Assembly: GCA_019918135.1 (NCBI GenBank) | Contig: WBZZ01005583.1 | Coordinates: 124,001-188,000 of the forward strand | Source of the DNA: Paulinella micropora | Lineage: Eukaryota; Cercozoa; Imbricatea; Euglyphida; Paulinellidae | Direction: 5' to 3' | Length of the DNA: 64,000 nt | Shown here: positions 11,801 to 23,900 of the stretch, piece by piece | How positions within the stretch are numbered: the first letter of the stretch is position 1 | Layout: each line of letters starts with the position of its first letter | Translations under genes and position numbers: made by a program | The notes under the pieces: model-generated | Told to the model about the DNA's origin: nothing | The model's database searches: none | The model's input: the letters and a program-made list of their open reading frames with translations, nothing else

Positions 11801-14465
11801 ATATGGAAAGAGAAAAAAAATTCTGCCCGACAACTAAAGAAACAGACGGGGTGAAAGGGGAGGGAGAGAGAGGAAGGGGGGGGGGGGAGAGAAGGGGAGG
11901 GTAGTGTTTCCTCTCCCCCCTCCGCTCCATTTTTTTTTCACACTTTTAATATTTTTCCTATTTCCGCAGATCTTGCGCACCGCGCTCGAGCACGACTCCC
12001 CGACGGCACCCTGTCCGTGCCATGGAAGAAGCACAAATTGTCTTTGTCTCCCCCCACCCTCCCCACCGTCTGAGATCAGGGAGTGGGAGAGGGAAGGGCA
12101 GGGGCGCGCTAAAAAAATTTAAAAAGAATTAATACAAAAATCCCTGGCAAAGTGGGTGGGTGACGGGGGCAGAGAAAAGAAAAGGGAGCGCGGGGAACAA
12201 AATTGGATGAAGCCGAGTTTGGCGCGGACCTGCTCTCTTTTGTGGCCGGCCCCGGGAGCTTTTGCAAAGGGTGCCGGCGGGGCCGTGCTGACCCCCGCGG
12301 CGGATGAATGGACTTGTGGTCAATGTACCAGGTGGACAAGTGCCTCACGACCCCCGACGGCGTCCTGTCCGTCCATAGCTCGGCCACCGTGCGCAAGGTC
12401 AGGAAAATCTGAAAAATATAAAAAGAGTAAAAAAAATTCCCGAAAACCAAAGCAACAGACGGGGGGAAGGGGGAAAGGAAAGGAGGAGGAGAGAGAAGGA
12501 GAGGAAGGGGGGAAGAAGGGGGAGCGGGAGTGCTCCCCATCCCCCCTTTGTCCCTTTGTTGCCCGTGCCCCCCTGCTACCTTCCCCCCTCCCCTCGCTTC
12601 TTGTTTGCGCGTGCAAACGCATCACTAACAAAAAAAAAAAAAATTCCACTTTTCATATTTTTCCTATTTCCGCAGATCTTGCGCAACGCGCTCAAGCACG
12701 AATCCTCAACGGCGCCCTGTCGTGCCATGGAAGAAGCACAAATTGTCTTTGTCTCCTCTCACTCCCCCACCGTCTGAGAACGGAGAACGGGAAGCAGTAG
12801 GGAGGGTGCCAAGAAAGTGCGAAAAGGTTTTTTTAATTAAAGTTCGACGGTTTTACACTGGGCACTGAGAATCTAGGAGAAGGAGAGAGAAGAAGTAAGA
12901 GAGGGGGCAGCGCGGATTGTCTTAGTCCTCCCCGTCTGAGAACAGGGAGCGAAAGGCAAGGGGGAAGGGCAGGGGCGCGCTAAAATGTTTAAAAAAATTA
13001 ATACAAAAATCCCTGGCAAAGTGGGTGAGGGGCACCCCCCTCCCCTTTTTCTCCCCCCCTCGAGCCCCCTGAGCCCCCCGCCCTGAGCCCGGGGGGCTCA
13101 AGGAAAGCGTGGGCAGAGAGAAAAGAAAAGGGAGCGCGGGGAACAAAATTGGATGAAGCCGAGTTTGGCGCGGACCTGCTGTCCTTTGTGGTCGGCCCGG
13201 GAGCTTTCGCAAATGGTGCCGGCGGGGCGGTGCTGACCCCTGCGGCGGACGGATGAGCGGTGGTCAATGTACTAGGTAGGCAAGGGCCTCACGATCCCGA
13301 CGGCATCCTGTCCGTGCCATGGCACGGACACCGTGCGCAAGATTTTGCGGAAATATGAAAAATATGAAAAGAGGAAAACATTTTTTTTGCCCGAAAACCA
13401 AAGGGCGGGGGGGGGGGAAAGGGGGAGGAGAGAGAAGGCGAGGAAGGGGGGGGGGAAAGAAGGGGGAGAGGAATGCTCCCCCGTCCCCCCTTCGTACCTT
13501 TGTTCCCTCGTGCCCCCTGCTACCTCCCCTCTCCCCTCGTCCTTTGTTTGCGCGTGCAAACGCATCACTAAAAAAAATAAAATAAAAAATTCCACTTTTC
13601 ATATTTTTCCTACTTCCGCAGATCTTGCGCAACGCTCTCCAGCACGAACCCCAACGGCGCCCCTGTCGTGCCATGGAAGAAGCACAAATTGTCTTTGTCT
13701 CCTCTCACTCCTCCACCGTTTGAGAGCAGGGAGTAAGAGAGGGAAGAGGCAGGGGAGCGCACCAAATTTGTGTAAAAATAGGCTGAATTAAAGTTTGACA
13801 AAGTCTTTCACTTGGCACTGAGAACTAGGGGGGAGAGGAAAGAGGCAGGGGATGGGGAAAGTACGATCTGTCCTTGGCCCCCCCCCCATCTGAGAACGGA
13901 GAACGGAAAGCGGTAGGGAGGAGGGCGCCGAGAAAGTGCGAAAAAGAATACGCTGAATTAAAGTTCGACAGTTTTACACTGTGCACTGAGAAACTAGGAG
14001 AAGGAGAGAGACGAGGTAAGGGAGGGGGGGGGGGTGCAGCGCGGATTGTCTTAGCCGCCCCATCTAAGAACAGGGAGCGAGAGGGAAGGGAGAAGGGCAG
14101 GGGCACGCTAAAATGTTAAAAAAATTAATGCAAAAATCCCTGGCAAAGTGGGCGAGGGGCACCCTCCCCCCTTTTTTCTCTCCCACTCGAGCCCCCTGAG
14201 CCCCCTGAGCCCGGGGGGCTCAAAGAAAGCGGGGGCAGAGAGAAAAGAAAAAGGGAGGGCGGGGAACAAAATTGAATCAAGCCGAGTTTGGCGCGGACCT
14301 GCTGTCCTTTGTGGTCGGCCCCGGGGCCCGGCCACAAAAGGGTGCCGGCGGGGCGGTACTGACCCCACGGCGGATGGACGGGCAATGGTCAATTGTACCA
14401 AGTGGACAAGGGCCTCACGACCCCGACGGCGTCCTGTCCGTGCCATGGCTCGCCCACCGTCTGAG
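8865..14465. repeat. P/T/H repeat array (largest left-hand array)
   Basis: P units lie near 9002-9190, 9412-9570, 10505-10645, 10861-11060, 11245-11310, 11629-11815, 11940-12040, 12290-12430, 12650-12760, 13220-13370, 13590-13710 and 14365-14465. T units fill 9610-10360, 11320-11420, 12065-12150, 12770-13020 and 13740-14150. H hairpins lie near 10405-10430, 13070-13105 and 14190-14222. A block containing GCCCGATTCGTAGCAGACGG (9840-9900) recurs at 6.0, 20.8 and 22.9 kb. No gene is supportable. Confidence 0.85.
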
Positions 14466-14960
14466 CTGTGGGCTGCGGAATTCTAGCTGTCTCTTGCTGT
14501 TGGGTTCGCCGGGCGCGTCGCTCCAGTACTTAAAGGTATACGTAAAAACGGCAAAAGTTAGGGTAGTAGCGCCGAGCCACAAGTGCTGAGACCGCGTCCT
14601 GGCCGACAGCACGAAGAACAGCACCGCGAGACACAACAGGGCCCCCGACACAGACCAGGCCAGCAACACGTTCTGTGTGAGCGGGCGGTTGTCCGTCGCC
14701 CAGGGGTCCAACGAGTTATACACGCGCAGCGCGTCGTCGGACGACCATTCCTGCGCGCGTATGAGGCTCAGCGCTAGGTTGGTGCAGCGGTCCCAGTCCC
14801 TGACTGGCTCACTAGACAGACCAGCCACCTCTACCAGCTGGACCACGTCGCAGAACCCGAACCGCACAGAGCACCGCAGCACAGCAACAGCGCTGCTACC
14901 AGAAACCCCCAGTACTGTACGCCCCGGACTCGCACGAATTCGGAGCCCAGCAGCACACAA
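14415..14960 (-). CDS. Membrane protein frame, two transmembrane helices
   Basis: This frame has two clear hydrophobic helices, LLAWSVSGALLCLAVLFFVL and a second around ATTLTFAVFTYTF. It begins at a non-ATG codon and overlaps in another frame the membrane-protein frame upstream (14831-15244). The last 20 codons run into a P repeat core, so the natural C-terminus has probably been replaced. The family is unknown. The two overlapping frames may be parts of one interrupted gene. Confidence 0.45.
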   Translation of the reverse strand: MCAAGLRIRASPGRTVLGVSGSSAVAVLRCSVRFGFCDVVQLVEVAGLSSEPVRDWDRCTNLALSLIRAQEWSSDDALRVYNSLDPWATDNRPLTQNVLLAWSVSGALLCLAVLFFVLSARTRSQHLWLGATTLTFAVFTYTFKYWSDAPGEPNSKRQLEFRSPQLRRWASHGTDRTPSGS

Positions 14961-15244
14961 TCTACAGAATAGTGATGCGTGGCGATGACTTCTCCCGGCC
15001 GTAACAGATTCTCGTAGCGAGCGGTGATGATTGGCAGGCTACAACCTAGCGAATTCTGCAGTGAGTCGGCGGTGATCCAGCGGCCTTTGTACTGCGAACA
15101 AAGGATGTAGCCAGGCTGGCACGCGTCCGCGGGAGGGTTCGCAGAGATCGGGGCTGGGCCCCGCAACGCGTCGACGGGCTGTGCCCACAGGGTCACGGCG
15201 TACAAGGTTGGCGTAGCGTCTTCTTCGAGTAAGTGTACACACAC
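14831..15244 (-). CDS. Ectodomain-like frame with one transmembrane helix
   Basis: The first 100 residues contain four Cys and look extracellular. They are followed by a hydrophobic helix, YWGFLVAALLLCCGALCG. The frame starts at GTG, is open upstream without an ATG, and the true start cannot be fixed. It lies head-to-tail and overlapping with the membrane frame at 14415-14960. Part of its sequence (GCTGTGCCCACAG region) recurs at about 15990-16030, so the gene has thrown off a fragment. The function is unknown. Confidence 0.4.
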   Translation of the reverse strand: MCVHLLEEDATPTLYAVTLWAQPVDALRGPAPISANPPADACQPGYILCSQYKGRWITADSLQNSLGCSLPIITARYENLLRPGEVIATHHYSVDCVLLGSEFVRVRGVQYWGFLVAALLLCCGALCGSGSATWSSW

Positions 15245-15339
15245 AGAATCAGACCAGCTGCTGAGGCTCCGCCGGCGGTGGCGCTTAAGTTTCCGGGGGA
15301 GGCTCGAGGAGAGAAGACAACCTAGAACAGAGGAAGGGA

Positions 15340-17130
15340 ATGGGAGGATAAAATAAACGGGACGAAAAAAGAGGGGCGGGCAAGGGTAACACCCCCCCTC
15401 CCCCTACTCCGCCGATGTTGATCCTCCCGTCCTCTTTCTCCCGGAAAGTTACACTGTTTTTACGGTGGTACTGTCTTTTTCAGCTATATCAGTTCTTAAA
15501 AAATTCAAGTTCGACTGTATCACCCATCAGCTGGACCGTCTTCCGGGCTCTAATACCAAAATTAGATAGCTTCGTGTATTCCGACAGAACCAATTCCTGA
15601 TACGGGCTGTACCCCGGCCGGCGCCGTCGTAGGCTGTCGGGAAGGACAGGCGCGCGCTAAAAAAGCCCCTGCTCAAGCCTGTAGCCCAGAACATCTGTGC
15701 AGTTCCAGGCTAATCTTGGCGGGATGCGCCAAGGGTTAACACAATACGCAGCTTTCGGCACATGTCCAGACGGTTGGTGCTTGGGGGTCAGCGCCAAATC
15801 AATTATTCACGTTGTGTGTGCGGGGGTTTAACTCACGGCCGGAAATCTTAATAAACCATACCTCAGACGACAGGTTCGCAGTCTTTTTTTTATTAGGTGA
15901 AGTTCCAGAAGCTCTAGCTTTCGCAACAGCATGCACAAACCTAGTCCTTTAGCTAAGTTCCGCGAGAGGAGTTTGCCGAGATCGAAACGACGCGTCGTCG
16001 AATGGCTGTGCCCACAGAGTCACTATGTACAAGGCGGGGGGAGGGGTCAGAGAAAGGAGACGGGAGGATAAAAGGGACGAGAGAAAAGAGAGGGGGGCGG
16101 GGCAAGGGGACTTCCCCTCCCCCTACTCCGCCCTTGTTGATCCTCCCGTTCCCTCTTCTGGTTGGAAGAAGGGGGAGGGATTGCCGTTTGCACTCAACTC
16201 CCACCAAAAAACTCACGAAAAAAAGCAGTGCGTGAGATTCTCCCCGGAGAATTACACTGGTTTTACGGTAAGAATGCCTTTTTTGGCTATATCAGCTCCC
16301 GGGAAAGCATACACCCCTCCCGACACACAAATTTGACGTTAAATTTAGCGCCAAATTTAGTGCCAACAAGAGAAAAAAAAAGTTTAGCTCAGTTCGCCTA
16401 AAACGCCGGCCGCGAAGAATGCACCGGGAGGAGAACAGAGAGAGGGAACGGGAGGATAAAATGGACGGGAGGGAAGAGGGGGGGGGGGCAAGGGAACTTC
16501 CCCTCCCCCTGCTCTGTTGATCCTCCCGTTCCCTCGTCTAGTTGGAAAAAAGGGGGGGGGGGGGGGGGAGGAAGACTGCCGTTTGCATTCAACTCCCACA
16601 AAAAAACTCACGGAAAAAAATAGCGCGTGAGATTCTCCCCGGAAAATTAAACTGGTTTTACGGCGGGAGCGCCTTTTTCGGCCATATCATTTCCCGGGAA
16701 AACACACTTCCCGCCACACGAATTTGACGCCAAATTTGGCGCCGAATTGGGGGCGCTAAATTTAGTGCCAGCAAGAGAAAAAAAAAAGTTTAGCTCAGTT
16801 CGCCTAAAACGCCCGCCGCGAAGAATGCACCGGGAGGAGAACAGAGAGAGGGAACGGGAGGATAAAAGAGACGGGAGGAAAGAGAGGGGGCGGGGCAAGG
16901 GAAGCTTCCCCCCCCCTTGCTCTATTGATCCTCCCGTCCTCTGTATCCTCCCGTTCCCTCGTCTAGTTGAAAGAAGGGGGAGAGGGAAGGATGACTGCCG
17001 TTTGCACTCAACTCCCCCCTTCCTCCCTAGAAACTCACGAAAGAAAATAGTGCATGAGATTCTCCTAGAAAATACAGGGGTTTTACGGTAAGAGTGCCTT
17101 TTTCTGCTATATCAGTTCCCGAGACAGTAC
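15340..17130 (+). repeat. D repeats: tandem units of about 330-410 bp
   Basis: Three good units (about 16000-16395, 16395-16805, 16805-17130) and a degenerate one (15340-15520) share an ordered set of blocks. These are GAGAGGGAACGGGAGGATAA, a C-rich tract, GTTGATCCTCCCGTTCCCTC, TGCCGTTTGCACTCAACTCC, CTCACGAAAAAA, a GGTTTTACGG block, TTTTTCGGCCATATCA-like, and CGCCAAATTTGGCGCC with nested palindromes. No unit encodes a convincing protein. Related blocks lie at about 27560-27700 and 55790-56000. Confidence 0.8.
15560..15950. other. Unique sequence with no recognisable feature
   Basis: About 390 bp lie between a degenerate D unit and the main D array. I see no open frame of useful length, no hairpin of note and no repeat match. 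AATAAACCATACC near 15850 could be a polyadenylation-type signal. Confidence 0.4.
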
Positions 17131-17222
17131 AGGGTTTTGACGGCAGAAATGCCTTTTGTAGCCATACCAGGGCAGCCAGAATTGGTGGAACATAAAGAGA
17201 GCGAGGTGAGGGCGAGACAGAG

Positions 17223-17747
17223 ATGGTGGCGTTCGACCGAGACTGCGTACTTTATCAGCACCTGGCGCTGAGCCTGGGCTGCAAAGACTTGCAGGCTCTG
17301 AGCCAGACCTGCCGAGATTGACATCGCAGGGCGGGGGCGCACGTGTCGTTGCTGCTGGGCTTGCACGCGGCCTTGGCCACCCAGGGCGCACACCAACCGT
17401 TGCCCGCACAGGTCGTGTCGCAGGCCCAGCCCGACGCTTCACTGAACTTGTGCTACGCCAGCGACACCCTGCGCGACGCCAACGTGCGTCTACTACGGAG
17501 CGTCCTGTCGTACTTTACTAGCGTCCGACGGCTGTCTGTGCGCGGCCACCCGCGTGTGGTAGCCCAACTGCTCGCGGCTTGGGCCTTTGCACAGCCAAGA
17601 GTGTGTGCTGGTCTGTACCGCCTAGAAGTAAAGATCCTACGGCGTCCAGCAGGGGTTGCTGACGGGCCCTGGAGCGAGCTCGTGCTGCCGGGGCTGACTG
17701 CGCTGGCGCCCCGTCTTAGCGAGCTAAAGTTGGCTAACGTGGACTAA
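17223..17747 (+). pseudogene. Front part of an F-box/LRR paralogue, interrupted
   Basis: Starting at the ATG after GACAGAG, the translation matches the first roughly 180 residues of the intact F-box/LRR gene at 44849-46864: F-box-like helix, the LLLGLHAAL segment, then the ANVRLLRSVLSYFTSVRRL leucine-rich stretch. The similarity ends at LKLANVD. The copy is interrupted, and what follows is unrelated. A matching tail of the same family lies 7.5 kb downstream at about 25290-26058, with repeats between. Confidence 0.75.
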
Positions 17748-17792
17748 TCCCTTCACCGCAGAAATCTGGCCGCGTAGCTATATGCTACACGG

Positions 17793-17900
17793 AGGGTCAC
17801 GATTCGACATAGGTGGCCAGAGACTCTCGTGCAAAGGCGGAACCCATATCTGCCGCCTACAACCAATATTGTGCGCCCTTAGCTTCATCCTTGGCACCGC
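17793..17900 (-). pseudogene. Fragment matching the end of the Sel1-repeat gene
   Basis: About 105 bp match the last codons of the Sel1 gene at 60604-61545 (shared CGACATAGGTGGCCAGAG and GCGCCCTTAGCTTC-type blocks), in the same relative orientation. It is joined directly to a T repeat (GCTAAGAATGTACAAAAA) on the right and to the F-box fragment on the left. It is a dispersed gene-end fragment and not functional. Confidence 0.7.
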
Positions 17901-20900
17901 TAAGAATGTACAAAAAAATTAATAAAAAAATTCTTGACAAAGCTTTAATCTTGGCATCTCTCTCTACAACCTTTGTTGCTGTTGGCGATTTCTTTTTTTT
18001 GCCGTATCGATTTTCTACGCATTTTCCAATAGAGATTACTTCCCACTTGTCCATATTGACACGGCCCCGCCGACTTTTACTAAAGAAAGAAAGTACAGAA
18101 TGCTGTTTCCGCAGATCTTGCGCACCGTGCTCCAGCGCGACTCCGCGGCGGATGGACGGGGCGGTGGTCATGTGTACTAGGTGGACAAGTGCCTTACGAC
18201 CCCGACGGCGCCCTGTCGGAGCCATGGCTCGGCCTCCGTGCGCAAGATTTTGCGGAAATATGAAAAATGTGAAATTAGGAAGAAAAAAAATTTTGCCCGA
18301 CAACCAAAGAACACAGACCGAGGAAGAGGGAAGGGGGAAGGCAAAGGGGAGGGGGGAGAGAGAGTGCGCCAAGAAAGTGCAATTTTTTTAATTAAAGCTC
18401 GATGGTCTTACACTTGGCGCTGAGAACAGGGGGGGCGGGCGAGGAAAAGGGAGGGCAGGGGCGCGCTAAGAATTTACAAAATTAAAAAATTCCTGGCAAA
18501 GTTTTTAATCTTGGCACTGAGAACTAGGAGAGGGGAACGAGGCAGGGAGGGGACAAGCACGATATGTCTATGCATCTCTCCCCCTTCCCCCTGTCAGGGA
18601 GGGGGAAGGAGTGCGCCAAGAAGTTGTAAATCACGCTGAATTAAAGCTCGACAAAGTCTTACACTTGGCACTGGGGCAAGGGGGGAGAGAGGCAGAAAGG
18701 ATCTTTGGATATAGGAGTGGGGTGGGAGGGGGCGCCAAAGGGGGAGGGGCAGGCTTCGCGGATGGATGCGCGGCGGTCAATGTCCCAGGTGAACAAGAGC
18801 CTCACAACCCCGATGGCGCCCTGTCGGAGCCAAAGCTCTGCTACCGTACGCAAGGTCTGGAAAATATGAAAAATATGAAATCAGGAAAAAAAAATTTTTT
18901 TTTGCCAGACAACCAAAAAAACAGACCGGGGAAGGGGGAAGGGGAAGGCAAAGAGGAGGGAAAAAGAGGAAAGAGAAAGAGGAAGGGGAGGAGGGAAGGG
19001 GAGGAGGGAAGGGGAGGGGAGTGCTCCTCCCCCTCCCCCCCTCCTTTCCCCTTGCCCCTTGTCACCCCCGTCGTCCCTTGTATGTGCGTGCAAACGCATC
19101 CAAAAAAAAATTTTTTTTCTACTTTTCATATTTCCGCGGAGTTTCCGCAGATCTTGCGCACCGTGCTCCAGCGCATCCCTGTGGCGGATGGGTGGGCGGT
19201 GGTCAATGTCCCAGGTGAACAATAGCCTCACGACCCCGACGGCGCCCTGTCGGAGCCATGGCTCGGCCACCGTGCGCAAAGTCAGAAAAATATGAAAAAT
19301 ATGAAATCAGGAAAAAAAATATTTTTTGCCCGACAACCAAAGAAACAGACGAGCAAAGGGAGAAGGGAATTTCGAAGGGGAGGAGAGTGCTCCTTTCTCA
19401 CCCCTCCCCCCCCCCCCCCCCCCGTTCCCCCCTCTTCTCCTTGTCCCCTGTTACCCCCCTCGTCCCTTGTTTGTGCGTGCAAACGCATCCAAAAAATCTT
19501 TTTTACTTTTCATATTTCCGCGGAGTTTCCGCAGATCTTGCGCGCAGTGCTCCAGCGCAGCCCTGCGGCGGAGATGGAAGGGTTCCAAGAATTTTCAAAA
19601 AAAAAGTTTTTTAATTAAAACTCGACAAAGTCTTACAATTAACACTGAGAACAGGGGGCGGCCGAGAGAAGGGGAAGGGCAGGGGCGTACTAAAAAATGT
19701 ACAAAATTTGAAAAAATTTATGGAAAAGCTTTATTTCTGGCACTGAGAACTAGGAGAGGAAGAGGAAAGAGGCAGGGGAGGGAGCAAGCACGATATGTCT
19801 TATGCATCCCCCCTGTCAAATAGCAGGGGGCTTAGTGGAGGCGTTTAATGTATTTTTTTGTAGCTTCTGCGCCCTTCCCCTCCGTTCCCCCCTCCTTCTT
19901 TTTGTCCCCTGTTCACCCCTCTTGTCCCTTGTTTGCGCGTGCAAACTGATCCCAAAAAAAAATTTCCACTTTTCATATTTCCGCGGAGTTTCCGCAGATC
20001 TTGCACACAGTGTTCCAGCGCAGCCCTGCGGCGGATGGATAGGCGGTGGTCAATGTATCAGGTGGACAAGGACCTCACGACCCCCGACGGCGTCATGTCG
20101 GAGCCATGGCTCGGCCACCGTGCACAAAGTCAGAAAAATATGAAAAATATGAAATCAGGAAGAAAAAATATTTTGGCCGACAACCAAAAAAAACAGACAC
20201 GCAAGGGGAATGGGGAGGAGGCAAAGAGGAAGGGGAGGAGGGAAGGGGAAGGGGGTGCTCCTCCCCCCCGTTCCCTCCTTTTCCCCTTGTCCCCTGTTAC
20301 CTCCCTCATCCCTTGTTTGCGCGTGCAAACGCATCCCAAAAATTCTTTTTTCTACTTTTCATAATTCATATTTCCGCAGATCTTGCGCACCTTGCTCCAG
20401 CACGATCCTGCGGCGGATGGATGGGTGGTGGTTGCTGTGCCAGATGGACAAGGGCCTCACGACTCCCGACGACGGCGCCCTGTCATGGAAGAAGCACGAA
20501 TTGTCTTTCTCTCCCCCCACACCCCCTCGTCTGAGAGCAGGGAGTGGGAGAGGGAAAGGGGCAGAGAGAGGGCGCCAAGAAAGTGCGAAATTACGCTGAA
20601 TTAAAGCTCGACAGTCTTACACTTGACACTGAAAACTAGGAGTGGGACTGCGAAGGGGGAGGGGCAGGGGGGCGCGCTTTGCCGGTGTACAAAAAAAATT
20701 AATAAAAAAATCCTTGACAAAGTTTTAATCTTGGCACTGAGAACTAGGAAAGAGAGGGACAAGCCCTGCTCTGAGCCGATGTCCAAGCCGGTGCCCGATT
20801 CGTAGCAGACGGTGAGCCTTCCACTGCGCCAATAAAGTGCAAAAAAAAGTTTTGTTTTAAATTAAAACTCGACAAAGTCTTACACTTGGCACTGGGGCAG

Positions 20901-23900
20901 GGGGAAGAGGGGGCTTAGTTGAGGCGTTTCATGTATTTTTTGTAGCTTTTGCGCCCCTCCCCCTGCTCCTTGAGGTGGACAAGGGCCATTCACAACCCCG
21001 ACGGCGTTGTGTCGGAGCCATGGCTCGGCCACCGTGCGCAAGATCGGAAAAATATGAAAAATATGAAATCAGGAAAAAAAAAATTGCCCGACAACCAAAG
21101 GACGGGCGAGGGGGGGGGGGGGGGAAGGGGGAGGGAGGCAAAGGGGAGGGAGAAAGAGGAAGGGGAGGAGGGAAGGGGATGGGGGGGGGTGCTCCCCCCC
21201 GTCGTCCCTTGTTTGCGCGTGCAAACGCATCCAAATTTTTTTTTTCTACTTTTCATATTTCCGCGGAGTTTCCGCAGATCTTGCGCACAGTGTTCCAGCG
21301 CAGCCCTGCGGCGGATGGATAGGCGGTGGTCAATGTATCAGGTGGACAAGGGCCTCACGACGACCCGACGGCGTCATGTCGAAGCCATGGCTCGGCCACC
21401 GTGCACAAAGTCAGAAAAATATAAAATTTATGAAATCAGGAAAAAAAATTTTTTTTGGCCGACAACCAAAAAAAACAGACAGGCAAGGGGGGGGGGAGGG
21501 GAGGCAAAGAGGAGGGGGAAAGAGGAAGACAAGGGGGGAAGGGGAGGGGAGTGCTCTTCCCCCCCCCCCCCCCCGTTCCCCCCTCTTCTCCTTGCCCCTG
21601 TTACCCCCGTCGCCCCTTGTTTGCGCGTGCAAACGCATCCCAAAAAAATGTTTTTTTTCTACTTTTCATATTTCCGCGGAGTTTCCGCAGATCTTGCGCA
21701 CAGTGCTCCAGCGCAGCCCTGCGGCGGATGGGTTGGCGGTGGTCAATGTACCAGGTGGACAAGGGTCTCACAACCCCGGCAGCGTCATGTCGGAGCCATG
21801 GCTCGGCCACCGTGCGCAAAATCTGCGGAAACTCCGCGGAAATATGAAATCAGGAAAAAAGTTTTTTTTTGCCCGACAACCAAAGGACGGGCGAGGGGGA
21901 AGGGAGGGGAGACAAAGAAAAGGGAGAAAGAGGAAGGGGAGGAGGGAAGGGGAGGGGGGGTGCTCCCCCCCGTTCCCCCCTCTTCCCCTTGTCCCTGTTT
22001 ACCCCCCTCGCCCCTTGTTTGCGCGTGCAAACGCATCCCAAAAAAAATTCTTTTTTCTACTTTTCATATTTCCGCGGAGTTTCCGCAGATCTTGCGCACA
22101 GTGCTCCAGCGCAGCCCTGCGGCGGATGGGTGGGCGGTGATCAATATACCAGGTGGACAATGGCCTCACAACCCCGACGACATCATGTCGGAGCCATGGC
22201 TCGGCCACTGTGCACAAAGTCAGAAAAATATGAAAAATATGAAATCAGGAAAAAAAAATTTTTTTGCTCGACAGCCAAAGAAGCAGACGTGCAAGGGGAA
22301 GGGGGGAGGCAAAGAGAGGGAGAAAATGGAAGGGGAGGAAGGAAGGGAGGGGGTGCTCCCCCCTCTTCCCCTTGTCCCTGTTACCTCGCTTGCCCCTTGT
22401 TTGCGCGTGCAAACGCATCCCAAAAATTCTTTTTTCTACTTTTCATATTTCCGCGGAGTTTCCGCAGATCTTGCGCACCGTGCTCCAGCGCAGCCCTGTG
22501 GCAGATTAATGGGCGGTGGTCAATGTACCAGGTGGACAAGGGACCTCACGACCCTGAGGTGCCCTGTCCGTGCCATAGAAGAAGCACGAATTGTCTTTCT
22601 CTCCCCCCACACCCTCTCGTCTGAGAGCAGGGAGTGGGAGAGGGAACGGGGCAGAGAGAGGGCGCCAAGAAAGTGCGAAATTACGCTGAATTAAAGCTCG
22701 ACGGTCTTACACTTGACACTGAAAACTAGGGGTGGGACTGCGAAGGGGCAGGGGGCGCGTTAAGAATGTACAAAAAAATTAATTGAAAAAAATCCTTGAC
22801 AAAGTTTTAATCTTGGCACTGAGAACTAGGAGAGAGAGAGGGACAAGCCCTGCTCTGAGCCGATGTCTAAGCCGGTGCCCGATTCGTAGCAGACGGTGAG
22901 CCTCCTCTGCGCCAATAAAGTGCAAAATTCTTTTTTTCATGAAAGTTTGACGGTCGGAAAATTAGAAGAGGGAGCGGGAAGAAGCATGGGAGTGAAGCGC
23001 CAGGAAAGTGCAAAAAAAAGTTTTGTTTTAAATTAAAACTCGACAAAGTTTTACACTTGACACTGAGAACTAGGAGAGGGGGAGGAAGGAGGCAGGGGAG
23101 AGAGCAAGCACGATATATCTATGCATATTCCCCCCTGTCAGGGAGCGCGCCAAGAAGTTCTAAATCACGCTGAATTAAAGCTCGACAAAGTCTTATACTT
23201 GGCACTGAGGCAGGGGGAAGAGGGGGCTTGGTTGAGGCGTTTCATGTATTTTTTGTAGCTTCTGCGCCCCTCCCTCCCCCTGCTCCTTGAGGTGGACAAG
23301 GGCCTCACGAGTCCGACGGCGTCATGTCGGAGCCATGGCTCGGCCACCGTGCGCAAGATCTGCGGAAACTCCGCGGAAATATGAAATCAGGAAAAAAAAA
23401 ATTTTTTGCTCAACAACCAAAGAAAAAGATAAGCGAGGGGGAAGGGGAGGGGGCAAAGAGGAGGGAGAAAGAGGAAAGAAGGGGAGGGGGGTGCTCCTCC
23501 ACCCCCCGTTCCTCCCTCTTCCCCTTGTCCCCTGTTACCCCCCCTCGCCCCTTGATTGCGCGTGCAAACGCATCCCAAATTTTTTTTTTCTACTTTTCAT
23601 ATTTCCGCGGAGTTTCCGCAGATCTTGCGCACCGTGCTCCAGCGCAGCCCTGCGGCGGATGGATAGGCGGTGGTCAATGTACCAGGTGGACAAGGGCCTC
23701 ACAACCCCGACGGAGTCATGTCGGAGCCATTGCTCGGCCACCGTGCGCAAGGTCGGAAAAATATGAAAAATATGAAATCAGGAAAAAAAAAATTTTTTTG
23801 CTCAACAACCAAAGAAACAGATGGGCGAGTGGGAAGGGGAGGGGGCAAAGAGGAGGGAGAAAGAGGAAGAGGAGGAAAGAAGGGGAGGGGAGTGCTCCTC

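Noticed and set aside
15340-17130. A CRISPR-like reading of the D array
   Set aside because: Units are hundreds of bases long, without short identical repeats and unique spacers of constant length, and no cas genes are present.
9002-23800. CCGCAG|ATCTTGCGCACC and GCGCAAG|GTCAG as splice acceptor and donor of a spliced repeat gene
   Set aside because: The pair is better explained as inverted arms of the P element, and the enclosed linkers and cores have no coding character. Transcript data would be needed to revive the idea.
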